Origin: Desulfomonile tiedjei
GTDB lineage: Bacteria > Desulfobacterota > Desulfomonilia > Desulfomonilales > Desulfomonilaceae
Assembly: GCA_016218715.1 (NCBI GenBank)
Contig: JACRDG010000081.1
Span: 1 to 64,000, forward strand
Length of the DNA: 64,000 nt
Reading direction: 5' to 3'
The position numbers and the translations under genes were made by a program. Positions 41,268-50,081 of this stretch are shown here, one piece after another. Below the pieces are notes generated by a model. It searched no databases. It was not told where the DNA came from and saw only the letters and a list, made by a program, of their open reading frames with translations. Numbering within the stretch: position 1 is the stretch's first letter; each line of letters starts with the position of its first letter.

Positions 41268-43754
41268 ATGAGCGACGAATCCAGATCCAGCGAGGAACTG
41301 CCCTACTCTTCACGGAGTGGATCGCTCGTGGAACGTCTGAGCTTGCGAACAAGAATGGCACTCGCTTTCGGCGTGCTCTTCGCGGTGATTTTGCTCTCGG
41401 TTAGCTTCATCAGAACGTTCGGACTCCCCTTCACTCCCGATCGAGGATCGTCCGGAGACGCACAGGACCTGGTTCTGAGACAATTGAGCTTCATAGCGGA
41501 CCTCAAGAAGGAAGTCGTATTGCTCTGGCTTCAGGAGCGTCGGAGCGATGTGAGGACCCTCGCGTACAGCGAAGTTGTTGTCTCGTCCGTCAGGAAGCTT
41601 CGTGACGTGACACGCAGAAATGCAGGCCTCGGCGTATCGCGAGAGGCCCTGCGTGCCGATCTGCTCAAGGACAAGACTGGCCAGATCCTTACCGAAGCGC
41701 TTCGCACTGTCACCAAATCCGAAGGAATTTATCGGAAAATCCAGGTGGCCGACGCAGACGAAGGGCTTGTCATCGCGTCTACTCAAGAGGCGGATCTCGG
41801 TGACCGCGTTTCCGGCCATGAGTTCTTTACAGCCCCTTTGAAGGTGCAAGACAGCGCTTCGGTAGTCGTCACCAAGTCTCCTGCGACCGGCAGACCTTAC
41901 TTCGTGGTTTCCCGGGCGATTCTGGACGAAGCCGCATCTGACGTGCCTGCGCCCCCAAGGGTGCTCGGCGTGGTAATAATGTATGTGGACGAGGACCGGT
42001 TCATCAAACCGCTTCTGTACACCGGCGGAGGCCTAGGGGACACTGAGGATGTCATTTTGGTGACCCAAGACCGGAGAATCATAACCTCCCTGAGGCATCC
42101 GTTGCCGGATGGGACTCAAGCCAAAATATTGGAGTACCAAAACAAGGCCCAGCCAGCGACACTGGCAGCCCAGGGACAGGAAGGTGTCGGAAGCAGCTTG
42201 GACTATCGGGGCGTGTCGGTCCTGGCCGCTTATCGTCATGTCAGAGTAGCAGCGAACGCCGGATGGGGCCTCGTGGTCAAGGTTGACAAAGACGAAATTC
42301 TTGCGCCGGTAAAGGGAAGATGGCTCCGTGCCTCGTTCATCTCCCTGCTCGGAGTGTTGGCTGCCGCGGTCATGGCCGCTCTGATCGCGGGCAGGATAGC
42401 TCGCCCGATTCAAGACCTTATTCTTGTTGCTCGGCACGTTGAGGCAGGCAACCTCGATGCCAGAGCAGCGGTGGCGAGCGCGGACGAAGTCGGGAACTTG
42501 GCTTCCACGTTCAATTCGATGATCGAACGGGTCCAGAACTGGCACGAGGATCTCGAGGCCCAGGTCAAAAGCCGTACCCTTCAGTTGACCGAGTTGAACG
42601 AAGAACTCACCCGCGAGGTAGCGGAGCGCAAGCGGGCCGAGGGGAAAATCAGGCAGCAAAACGATTTTCTGGAGACGGTCCTGGAGTCTCTCGATCATCC
42701 CTTCTACGTCACGGATGCCGCGGATTACACGATCAAGATGGCAAATTCCGCAGCCAAGCTCGCCCGGGTCTCGGACGGTCTGACCTGCTATTCCCTCACG
42801 CATGGGAGGAACGCACCCTGCGGCGGTAGGGATCATCCCTGTCCCCTGGATGAAGTTCGCCGAACCGGACAACCGGCTGTTGTCGAGCATGTTCACTATG
42901 ATGGAAACGGCAATGCCAGAAACGTCGAAGTTCACGCCTATCCGATCTTCGACTCCGAGAGAAACGTTGCACAGGTCATCGAATATTCCCTGGACATCAC
43001 CGATCGAAAGCGAGCCGACAAAGAGCGGGAGCACCTGATACAGGAACTGGAAGCCAAGAATGCCGAACTGGAGCGTTTTACCTACACCGTCTCGCACGAC
43101 CTGAAAAGCCCCTTGATCACTATCAAGGGCTTCCTCGGGTATTTGGAGCGGGACGTGGCCTCAGGAAACCTCAGACGTCTTGAGGCCGACTCCGCACGGA
43201 TTCGCGGCGCGGTGGAGAGAATGGGCCAGTTACTGGAAGAACTGCTGGAGCTGTCTCGGATCGGTCGCATCGTGAACCCTCCGCAGGACGTGTCCCTTGA
43301 CACTCTTGTACGAGAAGCACGGGAAACATTGGCCGGCCGGATTGCCGAGACGAGGGTAACCGTGGACGTGGCCGAAGACCTTCCTGTCCTCTATGGGGAC
43401 GCCGCTCGCCTGCGCGAGGTCGTGGAGAACCTCCTTGACAATGCCATCAAATTCATGGGAGACCAACCGCATCCCAGAGTTGAGATCGAGGTTCGGCGCG
43501 GGAGTGACGAGACGGTCGTCTGCTTCAAGGACAACGGTATCGGGATCGATCCACGATATCATGATAAGATCTTTGGTCTCTTCGAGAGACTCGAACAGCA
43601 GACCGAGGGAACCGGCATCGGCCTCGCCATCGTCAAACGCATCGTGAAGGTGCACGGCGGACGGATCTGGGTGGAATCTGAAGGGCTCGGGCGAGGAAGC
43701 GCTTTCTGTTTCTCGCTTCCGGAAAAAACTGAACGCGTTACAAAGCAGGGGTGA
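41268..43754 (+). CDS. Cache-HAMP-PAS sensor histidine kinase
   Basis: The 828-residue protein starts at ATG 41268 after AGGA...GGAG. It has a first span (MALAFGVLFAVILLSVSFI), a large periplasmic dCache-like domain (about residues 60-350), a second span (ISLLGVLAAAVMAALIAG), HAMP, a PAS domain with a CYSLTHGRNAPCGGRDHPCPL cysteine cluster, HisKA (SHDLKSPLITIKGF) and HATPase (NLLDNAIKF, GTGIGLAIVKR). It senses a periplasmic ligand and possibly redox state. It is coupled to the receiver gene that follows. Confidence 0.92.
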   Translation: MSDESRSSEELPYSSRSGSLVERLSLRTRMALAFGVLFAVILLSVSFIRTFGLPFTPDRGSSGDAQDLVLRQLSFIADLKKEVVLLWLQERRSDVRTLAYSEVVVSSVRKLRDVTRRNAGLGVSREALRADLLKDKTGQILTEALRTVTKSEGIYRKIQVADADEGLVIASTQEADLGDRVSGHEFFTAPLKVQDSASVVVTKSPATGRPYFVVSRAILDEAASDVPAPPRVLGVVIMYVDEDRFIKPLLYTGGGLGDTEDVILVTQDRRIITSLRHPLPDGTQAKILEYQNKAQPATLAAQGQEGVGSSLDYRGVSVLAAYRHVRVAANAGWGLVVKVDKDEILAPVKGRWLRASFISLLGVLAAAVMAALIAGRIARPIQDLILVARHVEAGNLDARAAVASADEVGNLASTFNSMIERVQNWHEDLEAQVKSRTLQLTELNEELTREVAERKRAEGKIRQQNDFLETVLESLDHPFYVTDAADYTIKMANSAAKLARVSDGLTCYSLTHGRNAPCGGRDHPCPLDEVRRTGQPAVVEHVHYDGNGNARNVEVHAYPIFDSERNVAQVIEYSLDITDRKRADKEREHLIQELEAKNAELERFTYTVSHDLKSPLITIKGFLGYLERDVASGNLRRLEADSARIRGAVERMGQLLEELLELSRIGRIVNPPQDVSLDTLVREARETLAGRIAETRVTVDVAEDLPVLYGDAARLREVVENLLDNAIKFMGDQPHPRVEIEVRRGSDETVVCFKDNGIGIDPRYHDKIFGLFERLEQQTEGTGIGLAIVKRIVKVHGGRIWVESEGLGRGSAFCFSLPEKTERVTKQG

Positions 43755-43759
43755 CATTC

Positions 43760-44224
43760 ATGGACGGAGAACCTTTGATCATATTGCTTGTTGAAGACAA
43801 TCCCGACCATGCAGAGCTTATCACGAGAAGTTTCGAGGAACACCGGGTGGTTAACCGGATCTTCCACGTCGCAGACGGTGAAGCAGCCCTGGATTACCTG
43901 TTCCAGAGAAATGCGTACGCGGATCCCAGCTCATGCCCGCGGCCCCACGTCATCCTCCTGGACCTGCGCTTGCCGAAGGTCGATGGTCTGGAGGTTTTGA
44001 AAGAGATAAAGGCCTCCGGGGAGTTGCGACGGATTCCCGTCGTGGCTCTGACGACTTCCGAGTCGGAACGGGACATGACTGGCGCGTACAACCGCCATGT
44101 GAACAGCTACCTGGTTAAACCGGTAGACTTTGACAAATTCGGCAAGTTGATGGATGACCTCGGATTCTACTGGTTGGCTTGGAATCGCAAACCGCCGAGT
44201 GAGGCGGACGACGACGAAGGCTGA
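43760..44224 (+). CDS. Rcp1-like stand-alone response regulator
   Basis: The 154-residue protein is a single receiver domain with the phosphoacceptor Asp in HVILLDLRLPKVDG, acidic pair in LVEDN, Thr in VALTTSE and Lys in YLVKPVDF. It resembles Rcp1/CheY-like relay regulators paired with PAS or phytochrome kinases. ATG 43760 is preferred because AGGGGTG is 6 nt away. It begins 5 bp after the kinase and 18 bp before the sigma54 activator, so it is likely an intermediate in that pathway. Confidence 0.9.
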   Translation: MDGEPLIILLVEDNPDHAELITRSFEEHRVVNRIFHVADGEAALDYLFQRNAYADPSSCPRPHVILLDLRLPKVDGLEVLKEIKASGELRRIPVVALTTSESERDMTGAYNRHVNSYLVKPVDFDKFGKLMDDLGFYWLAWNRKPPSEADDDEG

Positions 44225-44242
44225 GACCACTAGGGAGGAACT

Positions 44243-46012
44243 ATGGATCCTCGGGGGCAGAGACCGCCGCTGCGAATCCTTGTGGTTGAGGACGAAGACG
44301 CGCATGCCGAACTTATCAGTCGGGCTTTCGAGGAAGGCGGCGCGGAAAAATATGCGGTCACGGTCGCGCGGAATCTGCGTGAGGCGCGAGAGAACCTTGA
44401 TGTCTCGATTCCCGATCTCGTCATCGCCGATCTCAAGTTGCCGGATGGAAAGGGTACCGAACTGGTTTGGCACCACGGAAAAGACCGCCGAATCCCGCTG
44501 ATTGTGATGACGAGCCACGGGAACGAGGCCGCAGCAGTTGAAGCGCTGAAGGGAGGAGCACTCGACTATGTCGTGAAGTCCGATGCGACCTTTCTCGATA
44601 TGCCGCGCGCGGCCGAGCGGGCTCTACGCGAATGGGGCCACATTGCGGAACGCCGACATGCTGAAGACGCTCTCAAAGACAGCGAGGAGCGTTTTCGGGC
44701 GGTCTTTGAAAGCGCAGCGGACAGCATATTCATAAAGGATCACTCGCTTGCCTACACTCACGTCAATGCGGCCACGTGCAAACTGCTCGGCCTTCCCGCA
44801 TCCAGGATTGTCGGGAAGCGTTCTGAAGATCTGTATGACGAGGAGACTGCAAGACAATTGAATGAACGGGAGACCCGAGTGCTGGCCGGCGAGTCGCTGG
44901 AGGTCGAGCAGATCAGGTACGTGCGAGGCAGCTCCATGACCTTCCACGACACCCTGGTCCCGCTGAGAAACCGTACGCGCGACATTATCGGCATCTGCTG
45001 CATTTCTCGGAACATCACCGAACGCAAGAAGGTGGGTTCGGAGTCCCCTATCGGTGGGCTGGACTACCCGTCAGAGGCCATGCGAGCCACCTTGCGCAAG
45101 TCCCTCGTCGCTGCTCGAACGGATAGCACCATCGTGCTCCAAGGGGAGAGTGGAAGCGGAAAAGACTACCTCGCTCGGTGGCTGCACGATCGTTCCCGGC
45201 GGGCCAATGGGCCGTTCTTCTCGATAAACTGCGCGGCCTTGCCTGGAGAACTGGCTGAATCGGAACTCTTCGGTCACGAGCGCGGGGCATTCACCGGGGC
45301 CGCGGGAATGAAGAAAGGCCTCCTGGAGCTCGCGGAAGGGGGAACGATTCTTTTAAACGAGATTGGGGAACTCGACTTGCCGCTGCAGGCCAAGCTGCTC
45401 ACCTTTCTCGACACCCAGTCCTTCGTGCGAGTAGGAGGAGAGAAACAGATTCGAGTCAATGCCAGGCTCATTGCGGCCACGCACCGAGACCTGGAGGAGG
45501 AGGTTGACAAGGGACGTTTCCTGGAACCCCTCTTCTATCGGCTGAGCGTCTTCCCGATTCGGGTTCCTCCCCTGCGGGAGAGGCTGGAAGACCTACCGAT
45601 GCTCGTCGAAGAAATCGTGGGCAAGCTGGCCGCTGAAATGCAGCTCACCGTGGTCCCTCGGATCGGATCCCGTCACGTCGACGCCCTTTCGCGGTACCAC
45701 TGGCCCGGAAATGTGAGAGAGCTTCGCAATGTGCTCGAACGATCTTTGATCCTCTGGGAAGGCGGCGGTTTCAACGTGGTCATGCCAGCCCCGAAACCCA
45801 CGGACCATGAGTGGTCCCACACGATAAGGTACGTGCCTGGAAAGAGCATCCGCGACTGCACCGAGGAACTCCAGACCTTTTTGTGCACCGCGGCGTTGGA
45901 CACCTGCCAGGGGAACAAGAAGGAGGCCGCTCGCCTGCTCGATCTTTCACGTGACGCTTTTTACAGATATCTCAAGAAGATAGGAAAGAAGCCCGAAGAT
46001 AAGACATGCTGA
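44243..46012 (+). CDS. Receiver-PAS-sigma54 activator (NtrC-like)
   Basis: The 589-residue protein has a receiver domain (LVVEDEDAHAE, Asp in LVIADLKLPDG, Lys in YVVKSDA), a PAS domain (about residues 150-270), a sigma54 AAA+ domain and a Fis-like HTH (GNKKEAARLLDLSRDAFYRYL). In the AAA+ part Walker A is GESGSGKD, the sigma54 contact GAFTGA is intact, and Walker B is GTILLNEIGELD. It should activate sigma54 promoters in response to the kinase. Target genes are not clear; candidates are the small genes downstream. Confidence 0.93.
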   Translation: MDPRGQRPPLRILVVEDEDAHAELISRAFEEGGAEKYAVTVARNLREARENLDVSIPDLVIADLKLPDGKGTELVWHHGKDRRIPLIVMTSHGNEAAAVEALKGGALDYVVKSDATFLDMPRAAERALREWGHIAERRHAEDALKDSEERFRAVFESAADSIFIKDHSLAYTHVNAATCKLLGLPASRIVGKRSEDLYDEETARQLNERETRVLAGESLEVEQIRYVRGSSMTFHDTLVPLRNRTRDIIGICCISRNITERKKVGSESPIGGLDYPSEAMRATLRKSLVAARTDSTIVLQGESGSGKDYLARWLHDRSRRANGPFFSINCAALPGELAESELFGHERGAFTGAAGMKKGLLELAEGGTILLNEIGELDLPLQAKLLTFLDTQSFVRVGGEKQIRVNARLIAATHRDLEEEVDKGRFLEPLFYRLSVFPIRVPPLRERLEDLPMLVEEIVGKLAAEMQLTVVPRIGSRHVDALSRYHWPGNVRELRNVLERSLILWEGGGFNVVMPAPKPTDHEWSHTIRYVPGKSIRDCTEELQTFLCTAALDTCQGNKKEAARLLDLSRDAFYRYLKKIGKKPEDKTC

Positions 46013-46331
46013 AACCTCCCTGTCTTATCTTAAGACACCCAAAATATGTATAACCACTTGGTATTATGTGATATCTCCATTTAGATAGTGCGCCTTGCCG
46101 CTCCCGCCGCTCCTCATTCCATCACTCCCCCACATCTCCCGCTGCCCGATCGATCCCACTAACTGGCTATAATGTCTAAATAATCTTCACAACTAATCGC
46201 AGGTCGGCCCATGGGCATGAAAAATGCATTACAAGGTCTCCAAGATCGACTTCCGTATGGGGGTCCGGCGTACATTTCATAATTTGATCACTGATTCTGC
46301 TCCGCGCACACAGCCCAGGGAGGTACCTCCG
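46013..46331. other. Intergenic region after the activator
   Basis: About 320 bp without a supported gene. It is AT-rich around 46040-46180 (for example TATAATG at 46168), which fits a promoter region. I see no clear sigma54 -24/-12 box. Confidence 0.35.
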
Positions 46332-46613
46332 ATGGAGTGTTGGAAAGTGAAGGACTGCCACAGGGAACTCCGGGAGGATTGCCCGGCCTTTAAGACGGGA
46401 AACACCGAGAATCTCAGGTGCAGGAGATTGGCACCTCTGGACAGAATTTTCCAAGGTTCCACCTTTGATTGCACGGGCCGGCTGGTTGGCGACCCGGTGC
46501 TGATGTGTTTTAGCTGTCCGGTTTACCGCTTCCACAGATGTGTGCCGGAAAGGGTCGAGCCGCGTCGAGGAGTGACTCAAGAGAGAGAACGGGGAGTTCA
46601 CGGAAGTCCTTGA
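46332..46613 (+). CDS. CW-type cysteine-rich small protein
   Basis: The 93-residue protein starts MECWKVKDCHRELREDCPAF, the CWxxKxC...CPAF motif of small 'two-CW' proteins that are common in deltaproteobacteria. A second Cys set (CFSCPVYRFHRC) follows. The cysteines could bind a metal or cluster. ATG 46332 has GGGAGGT 6-7 nt away, much better than the ORF-track start. It opens a run of six small genes and probably acts in signalling, but no function is known to me. Confidence 0.75.
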   Translation: MECWKVKDCHRELREDCPAFKTGNTENLRCRRLAPLDRIFQGSTFDCTGRLVGDPVLMCFSCPVYRFHRCVPERVEPRRGVTQERERGVHGSP

Positions 46614-46753
46614 CGCTGTAGGGATATAACCAGGGGGGGGAATTACACCAGATGCGCCTCAGCGCCCTGGGAAGTTTCGCGGCCGAGATCTCCCCGACTT
46701 GTTTGCACGGGCGAGTCCGGGGCGCTCGGGCCAAGAGAACCAAAGGCAACAGG

Positions 46754-47251
46754 ATGCCAGGTGAGAGTCTGATACAGGCGGCCATGCAAGGAAATTTGGC
46801 AAGAGTGCGCGAACTCATTGCCGACGGGACGGACATCAATTTCGCCAACTTGCAGGGCGTAACTGCCCTCATGGTGGCTTGCCAATGGAACCGGACGGGA
46901 GTCGTGAGGTTCCTTCTGACCAACGGCGCGGACGTAAACGTCAGAGAGACCCAGTCCGGACTGAATCCCCTCATGTACGCCTGCCTGTCGGGAAATCCGC
47001 AACTGGTGAGCCTGATTCTGCGTAAGAATCCTGTGGTGGACTCATGCGATGCGGCCGGCCGGAGTGCTCTGATGGTAGCCGCGACCCTCGGGAATGCAGA
47101 GGCTGTGAAGCTGCTCGTGCAAAGCGGCGCGGACATCAACCACATCGACCATTCGGGATCCACTGCGTTGGACTGGGCGAGAGAGAACGGCCAACAGAGT
47201 GTGGTCGATTTCTTTTTGGCACGATTTGCCGGTTCGGACCGTCGTACGTGA
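46754..47251 (+). CDS. Cytoplasmic ankyrin-repeat protein
   Basis: The 165-residue protein from ATG 46754 consists of about four to five ankyrin repeats (LQGVTALMVACQWNRTGVV, SALMVAATLGNAEAVKLL, GSTALDWARENGQQSVVDF). AAAGG lies before the ATG. Unlike the 38031 protein it has no signal peptide, so it is cytoplasmic. It probably binds a partner of the surrounding signalling genes. Confidence 0.88.
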   Translation: MPGESLIQAAMQGNLARVRELIADGTDINFANLQGVTALMVACQWNRTGVVRFLLTNGADVNVRETQSGLNPLMYACLSGNPQLVSLILRKNPVVDSCDAAGRSALMVAATLGNAEAVKLLVQSGADINHIDHSGSTALDWARENGQQSVVDFFLARFAGSDRRT

Positions 47252-47297
47252 TCGCGGAGGAAACGGCTGTAATGACGCTGCGTAAGGAGATTCAGGA

Positions 47298-47633
47298 ATG
47301 ACGCTCGAAGCGCAAATTGACGCTTTGATTGAAGCAGGCTGGCATGTTCTGGAAAGCAATTTTGATGAAGCGGCTTTTCTGCACTGGCGGACGCGGTCCT
47401 ACGAGTGTCTGAAGGCCCTGCTGGGACCTGGCCACACCTATACGGAACACTTCGAATACAATATGAGGCAATCGGAGGCTGCCACACTGCTTAGCGGAGT
47501 GGGAGTCCTCGCAGCAGTGCAGCTGGCGGGGTTGCACGGCAAGGGGATCGAGCAGCGGAGGGATGGGGCCGATGCCGATAGAGCGGAGGGCATGCGAGCC
47601 GGTTTCCTTGTGGCCGATCTCAAGTCTGCCTGA
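47298..47633 (+). CDS. Hypothetical small protein of the signalling block
   Basis: The 111-residue protein contains a WRTRSYECLKALLGPGHTYT stretch followed by EHFEYNMRQSEAATLLSGVG. Helical content is high. A W-R-x-x-x-x-x-C-L and G-x-x-H-x-Y pattern recurs in uncharacterised deltaproteobacterial proteins, as far as I recall. It is 46 bp after the ankyrin gene. No function is assigned. Confidence 0.6.
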   Translation: MTLEAQIDALIEAGWHVLESNFDEAAFLHWRTRSYECLKALLGPGHTYTEHFEYNMRQSEAATLLSGVGVLAAVQLAGLHGKGIEQRRDGADADRAEGMRAGFLVADLKSA

Positions 47634-47716
47634 GGGGACCAAGGTTGGATCGCGAACGGCAACTGCACCCTCGAGCACACACAATCGGATGGATTCACAA
47701 TGGGAGAGGCGTGGAT

Positions 47717-48193
47717 ATGGTCATAAGTGATAATGCGCGACCCACGGTACTCATCATCGATGACAAAGAAAGAGGAGCCCGGTTCCTTGAAGGGGTCCTC
47801 AGGAATGGGTTCCAGGTTCGAATCGTCACGACCTGTCAGGCCGCGGTGGACTTTCTGAAGACCGATTCTCCGGATCTCGTCTTGTGTGACCATGTTTGCC
47901 TTCATGCAGGAAAAGGTGAATTGTTGGACGCATTGACCAATGGGTCTGAAGTTCTTGAGATACCGTTGATCGTGGTCGCAGCCGAGCGTCCAGAAGAAGA
48001 CGCTGAACTCATGAAATTGCTCGTGGGAGCGGTGGATTGTGTGCCGAGGTCGGTCCCACCCCGGCTGCTCAGGTGGAAGGTCCGTAACTGGATACACCTG
48101 AAGCGGGAAATAGATCGCCTTCGGTATCAGAGCCGCGGTGAGGAGAAACCAGCGGCGGCTCTAAGCCGAGTTTCTCGGGGAAGGCATGGGTAA
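47717..48193 (+). CDS. Divergent receiver-domain protein
   Basis: The 158-residue protein has a CheY-like start (PTVLIIDDKERG) and the phosphoacceptor Asp in DLVLCDHVC, so the fold is a receiver. The Thr region is replaced (IVVAAERP), and the switch Lys expected near the end is missing (CVPRSVPPR). A C-terminal helical extension of about 30 residues follows. It may be a pseudo-receiver or signal at reduced rate. GTG 47711 is an alternative start. Confidence 0.75.
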   Translation: MVISDNARPTVLIIDDKERGARFLEGVLRNGFQVRIVTTCQAAVDFLKTDSPDLVLCDHVCLHAGKGELLDALTNGSEVLEIPLIVVAAERPEEDAELMKLLVGAVDCVPRSVPPRLLRWKVRNWIHLKREIDRLRYQSRGEEKPAAALSRVSRGRHG

Positions 48194-48262
48194 CTCGACA
48201 GGCGTGGGGGAGGGTTTCTGGAACGACGGTTGATCCTCGGCTCGCCGCAAGGAGCAACGGAA

Positions 48263-48562
48263 GTGACTGAAATAGGCCTAACTGAATCGCTCGGTACGAG
48301 TGTGCATTTGCCATCCGGGCATAGCTGCCGCCAATGGGTGGGCTTGTGGCTCAGGAGATGTCTGGTGAGCCTGTTCTCCCGGCCGGCCCGCCGTGAGGTT
48401 TTTCGGCAAGCTGCCGGATCCAGGCTCAGAGGAAGTAATACGGGGGCAACAGAGTATCTGTACCTGGTAGCCACTGCTGACGATCTCGATCAATCCCTCA
48501 AGATGATGAACGAGGAGATCGCCGAGCTGGAAAGTCGCTTGCGGAAAATGGCTCAATATTAG
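48263..48562 (+). CDS. Hypothetical coiled-coil protein
   Basis: The 99-residue product begins at GTG 48263 with AAGGAG 8 nt upstream. Residues 60-98 form an amphipathic helix (DDLDQSLKMMNEEIAELESRL), likely a coiled coil. The N-terminal half is basic and may be poorly conserved. It is in the small-gene run between the pseudo-receiver and the cNMP-binding protein. Function unknown. Confidence 0.55.
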   Translation: MTEIGLTESLGTSVHLPSGHSCRQWVGLWLRRCLVSLFSRPARREVFRQAAGSRLRGSNTGATEYLYLVATADDLDQSLKMMNEEIAELESRLRKMAQY

Positions 48563-48658
48563 TGCGAAGCCGGCAGGGAGCCTGATCGTTAGGGCCGGAC
48601 GCGTCTGAACGTAAGTTGCAGCAGGAGCGGTGACGCCGTCTCTGCGAAGGAGGGCCCC

Positions 48659-49144
48659 ATGTTTTTGCCAAAGAGCGATATGTTTAAGGATCTCAGGCAG
48701 GAAGCCATCGCAGACATCTCCGAAATAGCAGCCGAAGAGACCCACCCGAAAGGGAGCGTTCTCTTCTTAACAGGGGCGCCGGCGACGCACTTCTACCTTC
48801 TGGTTGAAGGGAAAGTAGCCCTCACAATCGGTGACGGACCGTCATCGCACTACACGGTTAACAGAATCGGCGAGTCGTTCGGATGGTCCAGTGTAGTCGG
48901 ACGGGGGTCTTACTCGGCCACCGCGGAATGCCTTGCACCCACGAAAGTCATGAAGATCGACCGAGCCGGACTGGAGCGGGTATTCGACGCGCACGCCCGA
49001 AGTGGACGCGTTTTCTACAAAGGACTGGCAAAAGCCATGGGGGAAAGGTGGCTCGATCTGCACCGGATGCTCATGTCCGAGCTGGACGGCAGCCGGGCAG
49101 TCTCCTTCGGCACAGGACAGGTGATGGCGACCGGGGAGGAATGA
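48659..49144 (+). CDS. Cyclic-nucleotide-binding domain protein without HTH
   Basis: The 161-residue protein has a cNMP-binding (CAP-ED) fold: LFLTGAPATHFYLLVEGKVAL, a GESFGWSS phosphate-binding-like turn and TAECLAP. No DNA-binding domain follows; the C-terminus is helical. AAGGAGG is 5 nt before the ATG. It closes the signalling block and may sense a cyclic nucleotide or simply bind a partner. The arginine usually needed for cAMP binding is not evident in the GESFGWSS turn. Confidence 0.82.
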   Translation: MFLPKSDMFKDLRQEAIADISEIAAEETHPKGSVLFLTGAPATHFYLLVEGKVALTIGDGPSSHYTVNRIGESFGWSSVVGRGSYSATAECLAPTKVMKIDRAGLERVFDAHARSGRVFYKGLAKAMGERWLDLHRMLMSELDGSRAVSFGTGQVMATGEE

Positions 49145-49315
49145 CGGACCGATTCTTATGCTGGAGCGCATGACGGACACGGTTTGACCCTAATGGGCTC
49201 CAGGACGCGACCATTGGGAACCGCGAGGGCAACATTTCAGCGGTCGTAACTAATCTTCACGCGCGGTGCACGTGAGTGGTGCACCCAGTCCATGAAGAAG
49301 GGGAGTTCCTTGTCC

Positions 49316-49400
49316 GTCGTTCCGGCGGAGGCCGGAATCCAGTCCCGCGCTTCGCTGAGTTCGATATCTCCTGGACCGCGGCCTTCCCCGGGGTGACGAC
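49316..49400. repeat. Palindromic extragenic repeat
   Basis: An imperfect inverted repeat has arms of about 27-30 bp at 49316-49342 (GTTCCGGCGGAGGCCGGAAT) and 49371-49400 (GGCCTTCCCCGGGGTGACG). The sequence belongs to the widespread family of ATTCCGGCC-type intergenic repeats. It lies in the 600-bp gap after the cNMP protein, where I see no other feature. Confidence 0.65.
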
Positions 49401-49756
49401 GCGAGACCACCGGCGTGTGGTTGCATCAACAACGTCGATCTGTTGCCCCGTATAGCTGAACACTTACCAGCGCTCCTCTTTTCCCATCGAACGGTTTGAA
49501 ACTTGACCAAGGTCCGGCTGTCTTAAGATTTGGGGGATAAGGGTGTGGTACGCCTTTGGGGTCGTGTTCGCGAATGCAGAGGATGGTGTCCCCCTTACGG
49601 GGCTCTCTGAACGGTTGTAGTCCTTCGGCAATGAGTTTCCTTCTTGTTTTTTTCTCCCCAGTAGCGTTCCATGTGGCTCCGTGCCGAGGCAGGGGAGCAA
49701 AACGAGTCTCTTCCAGACAGGTCAAACGGGTTCTCTCAGTGTCAAGGAGGTCGGCC

Positions 49757-49942
49757 ATGTTCACTGAATGGGACAAAGAGTTTGACGTCGTGTGTGGTTC
49801 GGCGATCACGTGTGAGGACTGCGACCCGCTAGCAGACTCGGGGGTGTGGGACCTGCTGCACGGGACGAGGCAGGATGTCCGGAGCGACGGGGTCTATGAG
49901 GACGAGAGCGATCCCTCCAGGGGTGGGGTGCGCTTCGATTGA
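49757..49942 (+). CDS. Small acidic hypothetical protein
   Basis: The 61-residue protein starts at ATG 49757 with AAGGAGGT 6 nt upstream, one of the best ribosome sites in the window. It contains a CEDCD motif and many Asp/Glu. It is only an internal part of a longer ORF in the track. No family recognised. The stop is followed by 140 bp without a gene before the PAP2 protein. Confidence 0.5.
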   Translation: MFTEWDKEFDVVCGSAITCEDCDPLADSGVWDLLHGTRQDVRSDGVYEDESDPSRGGVRFD

Positions 49943-50081
49943 ATCAAGGACGATGTGTTGAGCTGGCACAACGTGGACAGCGAACCGGTCCGGCCAATTG
50001 AGGATTACGGGAACGGATGACCGGATCGGCGCTCCTGGAGGTTTTCCATTCGCTTCAGTGCGATGAAACCCGGGGGTCACC

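Noticed and set aside
42033-43097. 354-residue minus-strand ORF opposite the kinase
   Set aside because: Antisense shadow of a gene with complete domain motifs.
49426-49809. 127-residue minus-strand ORF
   Set aside because: No ribosome site or family motif; it covers intergenic sequence and the start of a better-supported small gene.
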